The notes beneath the pieces are model-generated. The model worked only from the letters and a program-made list of their open reading frames with translations. It searched no databases and was not told where the DNA came from. 6,052 nt of DNA from Desulfobacterales bacterium (GTDB lineage: Bacteria; Desulfobacterota; Desulfobacteria; Desulfobacterales; C00003060). Positions 1 through 5,019 of this stretch are shown here, one piece after another. The translations under genes were made by a program, and so were the position numbers. The DNA is taken from contig JAUWXJ010000141.1 in assembly GCA_030616425.1 (NCBI GenBank), positions 1 through 6,052 on the forward strand, in the 5' to 3' direction. The first letter of the stretch is position 1; each line of letters starts with the position of its first letter.

Positions 1-157
1 CCGAGCTAGATGCCATCCCGGAAATGCGCAGCTGCATACAAATCAGACCGCCTGGATCTATTGAACCGGAGTGTCAATGAAACGATCAGGCTAATGACCA
101 AGATCGTCAGGATAAGAGCCATCCCGCGATTGTTTCGAAGAAATCTTCCCGAACTTA

Positions 158-170
158 GGGGCTTCGCCCC
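158..170. repeat. Short GC hairpin GGGGC-TTC-GCCCC
   Basis: Perfect 5-bp GC stem (158-162 with 166-170) around a 3-nt loop. It sits immediately beside the 8-bp repeat tract inside the gspK leader frame. It is probably part of the same interspersed repeat unit. No T-run follows on either strand, so it is not called a terminator. Confidence 0.5.
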
Positions 171-174
171 AATT

Positions 175-206
175 GGAGTATTGGAGCAATGGAGTACTGG
201 AGTGTT
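175..206. repeat. 8-bp tandem repeat tract, GGAGTACT-like, 4 units
   Basis: Four consecutive octamers read ggagtatt, ggagcaat, ggagtact and ggagtgtt. They are related to the CAGTACTC tract at 273-304 but in the opposite orientation, so the two tracts can pair as arms of a long stem-loop across about 65 bp. On the minus strand this tract is translated as part of the gspK leader (NTPVLHCSNTP). Confidence 0.75.
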
Positions 207-272
207 GGGTTTAGAGGTATAAAAAGAACAATCTTTGGGCGCAAGCTTCGCTTCGTGTCCGCTTTCACCAGC

Positions 273-304
273 CAGTACTCCAGTACTCCAGTACTCCATC
301 ACTC
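273..304. repeat. 8-bp tandem repeat tract, CAGTACTC x3 plus a degenerate unit
   Basis: Three perfect CAGTACTC units (273-280, 281-288, 289-296) are followed by catcactc. The tract contains the ATG (299) from which the gspK frame can be read on the minus strand, giving MEYWSTGVL. The unit length is not a multiple of three, so gain or loss of a unit would change the frame relative to the gspK helix. Confidence 0.8.
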
Positions 305-379
305 CATGTGGATGGTACAAATTGACCTCACTAAAGGCTCTGCGATTTCAATAAGTTGTAGAAATCCCGAAACGTTTAA

Positions 380-1114
380 CTACCCCCGGCCCATTGGAAG
401 CGCAACCCTTGTCAAGAACTTGAAGGGCACTTCAGGATCCAACTCATTCACAAACTCGAGTGATATGGAAACCATTTTTGGTATCCTGTCCTTGAACTCC
501 CCCGTTGTGGAATCCCAGTTGTGGTGCGCCTCACCGTCAGCATCATAGTAGGTGAAATCGACCGACTGCAGTTTCTCACAAAGGACCAGTCCGCCGGTGC
601 CTTCGCCAGAGACTTCCGCAACCCCCGGTGTGTCTGTGCGATAGAGCACAAGACCCTCATCCTCATCATTCTCACCAGCATAGTAGGCTATCTCGGCTGT
701 TCCAGAAGCTTGCTCTTGCTCGCTGAACACAAGGTGCGCCCTGGATATGAACCGGAGGGAATCAGCACTTGCGCCCTTGATTTCTTTGTCCTCGCCTACA
801 AATTCAGAAACCTGAGCACTCTCCTCATCCGATCCAGAGGATTCACCAGAGGGTAGAGCGTAAACAGATTCTATATCTTCGTGCATCCTTTCCAGAGTAA
901 TCCGGGCCATTCTGTAAATCCCGGATTGATATTCGGTCTCATCCACGATGCGAAAAGTCCCGGTATAGGAGGTATAGATTGTTGAAAGAACGATGGCAAA
1001 GATGAACATAGCGATGAGGATCTCCACCAGAGTGAAGCCGGAACGGCATTTACCACAGAGACACGATAGGTGATGTTCGTTGTTCGTTGTTCGTTGTTCG
1101 TTGCTTGTAATCAT
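380..1114 (-). CDS. gspJ: GspJ, minor pseudopilin of type II secretion
   Basis: GspJ is a minor pseudopilin that joins GspI and GspK at the tip of the periplasmic pseudopilus. From the ATG at 1114 the protein has 244 residues. A 26-residue leader ends in RSG, followed by FTLVEILIAMFIFAIVLSTIY. Prepilin peptidase would cut between G26 and F27, leaving Glu at mature position 5. The amphipathic region ETEYQSGIYRMARITLERMH and a beta-rich C-terminal domain (about residues 85-244) follow, as usual for GspJ. The leader is abnormal. Its residues TSNEQRTTNNEH come from a 7-bp tandem repeat, and CLCGKC from sequence resembling another common spacer repeat. No usual in-frame start codon exists between the repeat and the cleavage site, so translation must begin upstream of the repeat. 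The ATG at 1114 is preferred over the GTG at 1150, which lies inside the GGTTCA repeat; neither has a clear Shine-Dalgarno. The gene lies between gspI and gspK in canonical order. Confidence 0.88.
   Translation of the reverse strand: MITSNEQRTTNNEHHLSCLCGKCRSGFTLVEILIAMFIFAIVLSTIYTSYTGTFRIVDETEYQSGIYRMARITLERMHEDIESVYALPSGESSGSDEESAQVSEFVGEDKEIKGASADSLRFISRAHLVFSEQEQASGTAEIAYYAGENDEDEGLVLYRTDTPGVAEVSGEGTGGLVLCEKLQSVDFTYYDADGEAHHNWDSTTGEFKDRIPKMVSISLEFVNELDPEVPFKFLTRVALPMGRG
1075..1109. repeat. 7-bp tandem repeat GTTCGTT, 4 perfect copies plus one degenerate
   Basis: Perfect heptamers lie at 1075-1081, 1082-1088, 1089-1095 and 1096-1102, followed by gcttgta. The tract is inside the gspJ frame (minus strand), between its only plausible start codons and the prepilin cleavage site. 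The period of seven makes any copy-number change a frameshift. Confidence 0.85.
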
Positions 1115-1124
1115 TTGTTTTGTG

Positions 1125-1335
1125 GTAACTACTCGGGTTGCCAGGTTCACGGTTCACCAGAACGGGGTTCAATGGTTCAGCGGTTCAGAGATTAACCCAA
1201 CCAACCGTTGAACCGTGAACCGCCGACTTCGCCATAGTAGCCTATGGCTACGACGGCTGAATTGGAACCTTGAATCTAAGTTGTACTTTCATCGCTCTCT
1301 AACTTTGAACCGTGAACCTTGGAACTTTGAACCTG
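1125..1335. repeat. GGTTCA-rich interspersed repeat, copy A (gspI/gspJ junction)
   Basis: A ~210-bp block opens with gtaactactcgggttg and ends with tttgaacctg. A second copy in the same orientation lies at 4650-4821 with only scattered differences. It contains many GGTTCA/TGAACC words in both orientations, so it can fold on itself (ggttcacggttc against gaaccgtgaacc). Copy A differs from copy B by an inserted hairpin (1222-1257). Its right part (1276-1335) encodes the C-terminal tail and stop codon of gspI, and its left end overlaps the alternative GTG start of gspJ. Confidence 0.85.
1222..1257. repeat. Palindromic hairpin inserted in GGTTCA repeat copy A
   Basis: The core is a perfect 7-bp stem gccatag/ctatggc (1231-1237 with 1242-1248) around loop tagc. 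It is extended through mismatches to an outer gccg/cggc pair (1222-1225 with 1254-1257). The hairpin is absent from copy B at the equivalent place. This is typical of a small REP-like palindromic unit. It lies between gspI and gspJ and could attenuate or stabilise the operon transcript. No T-run follows it. Confidence 0.7.
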
Positions 1336-1755
1336 ATTACCATTCGATTTGGTTCTTGGTACAAACCTGTATAGCCTGAGACGGTATTTGTACTGGTCGT
1401 GCCCTTCCCAGGAAATAGTCAAATCAATTTGTTTGAGATGGTCCGAGACGACTTCAGGTTCATCAAATGTCACATCGCTCACCCTCAGGTCCCAGCGATA
1501 GCCCGAAAAATCCTCGCCAAAATCACCTGTATCGGAAGTAAAATTCTCAGGCTTCTCAGCCTCTATTTCAGCCATTTTACCCTGGGCCAGAAAGGTGGCT
1601 GTAGTACTGAATTTTGCTTCACTCGCCAGTGACAGGCTCTGGGACTGTGACCCGAGTACAGCCGTGAGGGCAATGGCAATTATCGCTATGGCTACCATCA
1701 CCTCTAAGAGCGTGAAGCCGGATGTCTTGAAATTTCTACGACTCATTGAGCTCAT
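1276..1755 (-). CDS. gspI: GspI, minor pseudopilin of type II secretion
   Basis: GspI is a minor pseudopilin that nucleates the GspI-J-K tip of the pseudopilus. From the ATG at 1755 the product is 159 residues. Leader MSSMSRRNFKTSG is followed by FTLLEVMVAIAIIAIALTAV, with predicted cleavage G13/F14 and Glu at mature position 5. The downstream AQGKMAEIEAE (57-67) and the beta-rich SWEGHDQYKYRLRLYRFVP (115-133) fit the family. The frame is open back to 1833, but the additional 26 residues are unlike a prepilin leader. ATG 1746 is an equally reasonable start; neither has a strong ribosome binding site. The last ~19 residues (QVQSSKVHGSKL...) are encoded by the GGTTCA repeat, which begins exactly at codon 141, so the native C-terminus seems to have been overwritten. 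The length exceeds a typical GspI (around 120-130 residues). It sits between gspH and gspJ. Confidence 0.88.
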   Translation of the reverse strand: MSSMSRRNFKTSGFTLLEVMVAIAIIAIALTAVLGSQSQSLSLASEAKFSTTATFLAQGKMAEIEAEKPENFTSDTGDFGEDFSGYRWDLRVSDVTFDEPEVVSDHLKQIDLTISWEGHDQYKYRLRLYRFVPRTKSNGNQVQSSKVHGSKLESDESTT

Positions 1756-1844
1756 TGGTCTTTGCTTGGGAATCGATCCATCCCGTCGACATGAATTGAT
1801 GGAGTAGCAACACCCCCAGGTCCCATTTATCATCTAAGAGATGA

Positions 1845-2351
1845 TCAAATGCCAACAATTTCAACATATTTTTCGTGGACTTTGACTTTTCCCAGAAAAG
1901 GGCTCAATACGAGCGTGAATTCCCTGCCGTCTTCTGCCGCAAGATGAATGATTGATTGTTCGACATACCCCTTCTTGGTAAAGTGAATTGTGGTCTCACC
2001 GGCCATCTTCTTGCCCGTTTCCCTACGCCAGACGTCGAGTATGCGAACTCCCTCCGGCAACTGAAAGGCCTTTTTGTAAGCCTCTGCCTGTTCTTCCTCG
2101 GTCATGTCCGTTGACTCTATCCAGAACCGATTCGATTCAAGATCAAAATGAAGCCTATAGGTTTTATGTTCCCGGATTGCCTCATTTCTCAAGCCCCTGA
2201 TAGTTCCTATCATTTGGCGTACAGTGGCCTTTAGGTCGTCGGTTACTATGGAATAACGAAATCTCGGGACAGTTAAGACTAGAGTCAGCCCGATCAAAAA
2301 GATAACAACGGTTAGCTCGATGAAGGTATATCCTTTTGTTTTCCGGGGCAA
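1845..2351 (-). CDS. gspH: GspH, minor pseudopilin of type II secretion
   Basis: GspH is a minor pseudopilin that connects the GspG shaft to the tip complex. The 168-residue product starts MPRKTKG, then YTFIELTVVIFLIGLTLVLTVPRF. Prepilin peptidase would cut G7/Y8, and Glu12 is the conserved mature Glu5. Tyr instead of Phe at mature position 1 is a small deviation. The segment DDLKATVRQMIGTIRGLRNEAI is the usual helix extension, and the rest is the beta-rich GspH domain ending KVKVHEKYVEIVGI. The start is a TTG at 2351. The only in-frame ATG upstream (2378) meets a TGA two codons later, and no other initiator precedes the cleavage site. AAAGGAG at 2370-2364 supports the TTG with a rather long 12-nt spacing. 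The gene begins 44 bp after gspG. Confidence 0.9.
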   Translation of the reverse strand: MPRKTKGYTFIELTVVIFLIGLTLVLTVPRFRYSIVTDDLKATVRQMIGTIRGLRNEAIREHKTYRLHFDLESNRFWIESTDMTEEEQAEAYKKAFQLPEGVRILDVWRRETGKKMAGETTIHFTKKGYVEQSIIHLAAEDGREFTLVLSPFLGKVKVHEKYVEIVGI

Positions 2352-2363
2352 CTTAGGGTTGAA

Positions 2364-2370
2364 CTCCTTT
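2364..2370 (-). promoter_or_regulatory. Ribosome binding site for the TTG start of gspH
   Basis: The minus strand reads AAAGGAG, 12 nt before the TTG at 2351. It lies after the aborted ATG-AAC-TGA at 2378, so it cannot serve that codon. The non-ATG start with long spacing suggests modest translation, which fits a minor pseudopilin made in smaller amounts than GspG. Confidence 0.6.
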
Positions 2371-2395
2371 CAGTTCATGCTAAGGGCGCTATGTT

Positions 2396-2842
2396 CTATT
2401 CAATTTCCCAACTGTTAATATCTGCATCATCACCTTCCCCTCCGGGCTCTCCGTCGGCAGAGTAGGAGGAAAGGTCGCAATCGCTGTGAACGCCCGGAGA
2501 AAGATAAACATACTCATTTTTCCACGGATCTTTGGGAACCTTCCCTTTTTCCAGGTACCCGCCCTTGCGCCACGCCTTGGGAAGCCGGCCTACTGAGGGA
2601 GCCTCGACCAGGGCTTGAAGACCCTGTTCAGTAGTTGGATAATAGCCGTTGTCAAGCTTGTACAGCTTCAGGGCAGTCTCTATGCTCTCGATCTGAATCC
2701 TAGCCTTCATGCGTCTGGCCTCTTCTGGTCTGCCCATGATTCTGGGAATAATAAGCCCTGCCAGAACACCCAAGATCACGATAACGACCATGAGTTCGAT
2801 CAGTGTAAACCCGCGATCATGACCAAATCCGTTTCTTTTCAT
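2396..2842 (-). CDS. gspG: GspG, major pseudopilin of type II secretion
   Basis: GspG polymerises into the periplasmic pseudopilus that pushes folded substrates through the GspD secretin. The 148-residue product has leader MKRNGFGHDRG, then FTLIELMVVIVILGVLAGLIIPRIM, with cleavage G11/F12 and the essential Glu at mature position 5 (residue 16). Family hallmarks follow: KLYKLDNGYYPTTEQGLQAL (59-78), KDPWKNEYVYLSPG (104-117), and the acidic C-terminal loop SSYSADGEPGGEGDDADI (125-142), which corresponds to the calcium-binding site of GspG proteins. Length is normal. The ATG at 2842 has GGGAGG four nucleotides upstream. Its upstream neighbour is not gspF directly but the inserted four-helix-bundle cassette. 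It may therefore rely on read-through of that insert or on an unrecognised promoter in it. Confidence 0.97.
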   Translation of the reverse strand: MKRNGFGHDRGFTLIELMVVIVILGVLAGLIIPRIMGRPEEARRMKARIQIESIETALKLYKLDNGYYPTTEQGLQALVEAPSVGRLPKAWRKGGYLEKGKVPKDPWKNEYVYLSPGVHSDCDLSSYSADGEPGGEGDDADINSWEIE

Positions 2843-2862
2843 AATGCCTCCCGTTTCTAAAT

Positions 2863-2881
2863 CGTGTCCGTGTTCCGTGTG
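2863..2881. repeat. Additional degenerate CGTGTCCGTG unit
   Basis: The sequence cgtgtccgtgttccgtgtg lies just outside the left 29-bp arm of the four-helix-bundle cassette and in the same orientation as that arm. It belongs to the same 6-bp-period family. It lies 20 bp upstream of the gspG start. Confidence 0.6.
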
Positions 2882-2888
2882 ATAAAGA

Positions 2889-2917
2889 CGTGTCCGTGAA
2901 GCGTGTCCGTGTCCGTG
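2889..2917. repeat. Left arm of perfect 29-bp inverted repeat around the IVP gene
   Basis: The arm runs from cgtgtccgtgaag to gtgtccgtg and is the exact reverse complement of 3293-3321 over 29 bp. It is built from GTGTCC units (period 6) around a central gaagc, and the same family continues through cg at 2921. It ends 15 bp from the stop codon of the four-helix-bundle gene. Confidence 0.9.
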
Positions 2918-2932
2918 TCCGTTTTGATAAGA

Positions 2933-3283
2933 TTATTCTAATGATTTTGCTAAACCTGTTAGCATTTGACTTATTCTCTCATACCTTGATCTTAATTCAT
3001 CGTAAGTATTCTCCTCAACATATTTTAGGTCCTTCGCTAACAACAACTGATATTTCATTTCTCCTGCTGACCCTTTTGCAATACCAACAAATTGTCTGTA
3101 TTCTTTTGTGTTTAGCCGATGGCTTCCTTCCGCCAAATTCATTGGTACTGAATACGCCGCTCTACGCATTTGTGATACAAGACCAAATCTTTCTTCTCCA
3201 GGAAAATCCTTGGTTAACTTGTAGATTTTCAAAGTCATTTCATGAGAAAGCTTAAAGACATCTAATTCTTCAATTGATTTCAT
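2933..3283 (-). CDS. Four-helix bundle protein (23S rRNA intervening-sequence protein family)
   Basis: The 116-residue protein matches the four-helix-bundle family first described from open reading frames in intervening sequences of 23S rRNA genes (IVP/S23). The family signature is clear: FPGEERFGLVSQMRRAAYSV (27-46), PMNLAEG (47-53), then FVGIAKGSAGEMKYQLLLAK (65-84), in an all-helical protein. The molecular function is unknown. Relatives include the Avd accessory proteins of diversity-generating retroelements, but no reverse transcriptase or template repeat is seen here, so a role of that kind is not supported. The ATG at 3283 has GGGAGG four nucleotides upstream; the next in-frame Met is residue 16. 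It is co-oriented with the secretion genes and lies between gspF and gspG, but it is not a secretion component. It is visibly richer in A+T than its neighbours, consistent with later acquisition. Confidence 0.9.
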   Translation of the reverse strand: MKSIEELDVFKLSHEMTLKIYKLTKDFPGEERFGLVSQMRRAAYSVPMNLAEGSHRLNTKEYRQFVGIAKGSAGEMKYQLLLAKDLKYVEENTYDELRSRYERISQMLTGLAKSLE

Positions 3284-3292
3284 TCATCCTCC

Positions 3293-3321
3293 CACGGACA
3301 CGGACACGCTTCACGGACACG
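3293..3321. repeat. Right arm of perfect 29-bp inverted repeat around the IVP gene
   Basis: This is the exact reverse complement of 2889-2917. It abuts the ribosome binding site of the four-helix-bundle gene (the last arm base is also the first G of GGGAGG on the minus strand) and ends 12 bp from the gspF stop codon. Confidence 0.9.
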
Positions 3322-3333
3322 AACATAAGTCTT

Positions 3334-4560
3334 TCACCTTATCATTTGATTCATCTCAAAAATCGGTAGTAATATAGATACGACGATAAACCCCACAATC
3401 AAGCCCATGACCAGGATCATGACCGGCTCTAGCATGGAAGTCATGGCCATGATCTGAGATTCCACATCCCTCTCATAGGTGTCTGCAACCTTACTCAGCA
3501 TAGTCTCCAGCTCCCCGCTCTGCTCGCCTACAGATATCATCTGAACCACAATGGAGGGAAACCATTGACTTTGGGAAAGGGGGCTGGCAAGGCTTTTCCC
3601 CGCTTCAATTTCCTCTATAGCATTGTCAATCACCTCGGCAATTATAGCATTATTGACAATGTTCCGGACAATTTGAAGGGCAGATAGGAGCGGCACGCCA
3701 GCCTTCAGCAGGCTGCCGAGCGTCCTTCCAAACCGACCCAGAGCAATTTTATTGTTGATGGGTCCGAGAACGGGGATACGGAGCTTGACCTTATCCCACA
3801 CGTAACGGCCCCTTGGGGTGTTTTTTAACTGCCATATTATTACAATACCGCATGCTGTTGCCAGCAGGATAATCCACCAAAACGACTTCAGAAAATTGCT
3901 AACACTAATTAATATGACGGTAGGGAGGGGGAGGGTCTGGTGCATCTCTTTGAAGATTTGTGTAATATTGGGTACAACAAAAGTGACCAGAAAGAAGAGG
4001 ACCAGGGTTCCGATAAAGAACATAAAGATCGGATAGGCCAGAGCCGCCTTGAAACGACCTCTCAAGGCCTGCTGGTGTTCACCCAAATCTGCCAGACGAT
4101 CCAAGACCACATCAAGAGACCCGGAGGCCTCACCTGCACGCACCATGTTAAGATAGACATTTGAAAATATTCTGGGATGTTGAGATAGGGCATAGGCCAG
4201 GCTGTTCCCTTCATTGACGGATTCCTTGATCTGAGCCATGACCTTCTTAAAGGGTGGGTTGGTGATTTGTGAGATTAATGCATCCAAAGATGCAACCAAG
4301 GGCACCCCTGCACCCAACAAGGTGGAGAGTTGGCGCGTCGCAACAGAAACCTCCCCTGGTTTGATTCGTTTGAGAAGAGCTGATACTGAGACCGGGCCGG
4401 AACGGAGATCTCTCGGTTTCGAGGACGTCTCTTTCACCTCGACCGGAAAGATTCCAGAGCCCCTGAGCCTCTGACGGGCTGCCACTGCACTATCGGCATC
4501 AACTATGCCGTTTATGCTCTTGCCAGACCTATCAAGGGCCGTATATTCATAAACGGGCAT
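3334..4560 (-). CDS. gspF: GspF, inner-membrane platform protein of type II secretion
   Basis: GspF is the polytopic inner-membrane platform that couples the GspE ATPase to pseudopilus assembly. The 408-residue product is full length. The N-terminus MPVYEYTALDRSGKSINGIV and DADSAVAARQRLRGSGIFPV (21-40) form the usual N-terminal cytoplasmic region. Two related T2SSF domains follow at about 73-196 and 276-398. Each has a GAGVPL motif (83-88 and 287-291 as KAGVPLL) and a GE(A/Q)SG motif (143-147 and 345-349). Membrane segments are about 176-197, 226-243 and 378-399. The ATG at 4560 gives the canonical N-terminus, but the preceding sequence (aaacctttcatt on the minus strand) has no clear Shine-Dalgarno. 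gspE, the usual upstream neighbour, is absent from the adjoining 490 bp, which holds a GGTTCA repeat and then a gene on the other strand. Transcription therefore either starts in that gap or gspE is elsewhere. Confidence 0.96.
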   Translation of the reverse strand: MPVYEYTALDRSGKSINGIVDADSAVAARQRLRGSGIFPVEVKETSSKPRDLRSGPVSVSALLKRIKPGEVSVATRQLSTLLGAGVPLVASLDALISQITNPPFKKVMAQIKESVNEGNSLAYALSQHPRIFSNVYLNMVRAGEASGSLDVVLDRLADLGEHQQALRGRFKAALAYPIFMFFIGTLVLFFLVTFVVPNITQIFKEMHQTLPLPTVILISVSNFLKSFWWIILLATACGIVIIWQLKNTPRGRYVWDKVKLRIPVLGPINNKIALGRFGRTLGSLLKAGVPLLSALQIVRNIVNNAIIAEVIDNAIEEIEAGKSLASPLSQSQWFPSIVVQMISVGEQSGELETMLSKVADTYERDVESQIMAMTSMLEPVMILVMGLIVGFIVVSILLPIFEMNQMIR

Positions 4561-4966
4561 AATGAAAGGTTTGTTGGGTTGTGACGGTTTTTGTTTTCAG
4601 AACTTCATTACCGGACAGTCTAAAGTTCGCATAATTATCTGAAATTATTGTAACTACTCGGGTTGTCAGGTTCACGGTTCACCAGAACGGGGTTCAGAGG
4701 TTCAGAGGTTAACCCAACCAACCGTGGAACCGTGAACCGTGGAACCTGGAACTTTGAACCTGAGTAGTTACTCTTCATCGCTCTCTAACCTTGAACCGTG
4801 AACCCTGGAACCTTGAACCTGTAGTTAACAATAATCATCGTTGAGTGTCAACTTTCGTGTCAACCCAGTGCGAGAAGGCAGTTCTGACGTACGAATTCCC
4901 CCTCACATTGACCCTGTTAAAAAGACGGAATAAATCTCGCAGGATATTCCTAAATCAAAATAGGAT
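4561..4966. other. Intergenic region between divergent gspF and the antitoxin gene
   Basis: I see no coding potential here. It holds the gspF leader (4561-4649), GGTTCA repeat copy B (4650-4821) and about 145 bp of unique sequence. The last contains a small inverted repeat GTTGA-GTG-TCAAC (4840-4852) whose GTGTCAAC recurs as a direct repeat at 4857-4864. A gspF promoter is expected on the minus strand, but no convincing -35/-10 pair was recognised; the AT-rich sequence around 4625-4650 is the likeliest place. Confidence 0.5.
4650..4821. repeat. GGTTCA-rich interspersed repeat, copy B (upstream of gspF)
   Basis: This is a 172-bp direct repeat of 1125-1335, sharing the opening gtaactactcgggttg, the central aacccaaccaaccgt and the closing catcgctctctaac...gaacctg. 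Inside it, gtaactactc (4650-4659) recurs inverted as gagtagttac (4762-4771), and ggttcacggttc (4669-4680) recurs inverted as gaaccgtgaacc (4727-4738), so it can form a large stem-loop. It lacks the hairpin found in copy A and is not translated here. Confidence 0.85.
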
Positions 4967-5019
4967 TTTCCGCCTGAAAGCGAATTTGATCCGGATTACC
5001 TTGACAAGTTAGGCGGAAA
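4967..5019. promoter_or_regulatory. Inverted repeat bracketing the toxin-antitoxin promoter (candidate operator)
   Basis: A perfect 9-bp inverted repeat, tttccgcct (4967-4975) and aggcggaaa (5011-5019), has its arms 35 bp apart on either side of the -35 box; the right arm lies in the -35/-10 spacer. Phd/YefM antitoxins and their toxin complexes usually repress their own promoter by binding palindromic sites, so this is the likely operator. An upstream agga-tat-tcct element may be an additional site. Confidence 0.45.

Larger units (their letters stand above)
6..299 (-). pseudogene. gspK: GspK minor pseudopilin, 5' part only, apparently broken
   Basis: GspK caps the tip of the type II secretion pseudopilus with GspI and GspJ. 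What is visible is a prepilin-like start. From the ATG at 299, residues 50-59 read SGRFLRNNRG, followed by a hydrophobic helix MALILTILVISLIVSLTLRF (60-79) and RSRRSDLYAAAHFRDGI. Cleavage would fall between G59 and M60. Lack of Glu at mature position 5 is characteristic of GspK. Its place directly after gspJ is also canonical. Two things are odd. The first ~45 residues are translated from 8-bp interspersed repeats and look non-native, and no ATG, GTG or TTG lies between that repeat and the cleavage site. An in-frame TAG at 8-6 then ends the frame about 38 residues into the mature protein, whereas GspK usually has around 300 residues. Just before the stop, another frame reads MASSS, which may continue GspK, so a frameshift is as likely as a nonsense change. 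The start is uncertain: TTG 320 or GTG 302 are alternatives, and no good ribosome binding site is seen. Confidence 0.7.
2889..3321. mobile_element. Putative mobile cassette: IVP gene between 29-bp inverted repeats
   Basis: This 433-bp block starts and ends with perfect 29-bp inverted repeats and contains one small AT-rich gene and almost nothing else: about 15 bp between stop and left arm, and 9 bp holding the ribosome binding site between start and right arm. It splits gspF from gspG, which are normally adjacent. There is no transposase, so if it moves it must be mobilised in trans or by recombination. I see no convincing target-site duplication: the flanks read ataaaga on the left and aacataag on the right. 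The boundaries are certain as a repeat structure; mobility is inferred. Confidence 0.55.

Noticed and set aside
6..8. TAG in gspK read as pyrrolysine
   Set aside because: TAG is also the natural stop of gspG, gspI and gspJ in this window, and a frameshift explains the break more simply.
273..304. CRISPR-like array in the short repeats
   Set aside because: Units are 6-8 bp in direct tandem without spacers, and there are no cas genes. They are simple interspersed or tandem repeats.
189..548. Plus-strand open frames opposite gspJ/gspK, and similar ones opposite the other gsp genes
   Set aside because: They lie antisense to confidently recognised genes, have no family-like sequence, and partly translate repeats (for example peptides such as YSSTPVLHHS). 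They are shadows.
1756..1833. N-terminal extension of GspI to the ATG at 1833
   Set aside because: The added 26 residues (containing WGCCYSINSCRRDG) do not resemble a prepilin leader and the ATG has no ribosome binding site. The short leader from 1755 fits the family.
2933..3283. Diversity-generating retroelement accessory (Avd) protein
   Set aside because: The fold family is related, but there is no reverse transcriptase, template repeat or variable target in the window, and the residue pattern is of the common IVP type.
4908..4936. Second promoter TTGACC-17-TAAATC upstream of the antitoxin
   Set aside because: The -10 matches consensus at only three positions and lies farther from the gene than the much better TTGACA-17-TATAGA at 5001-5029.
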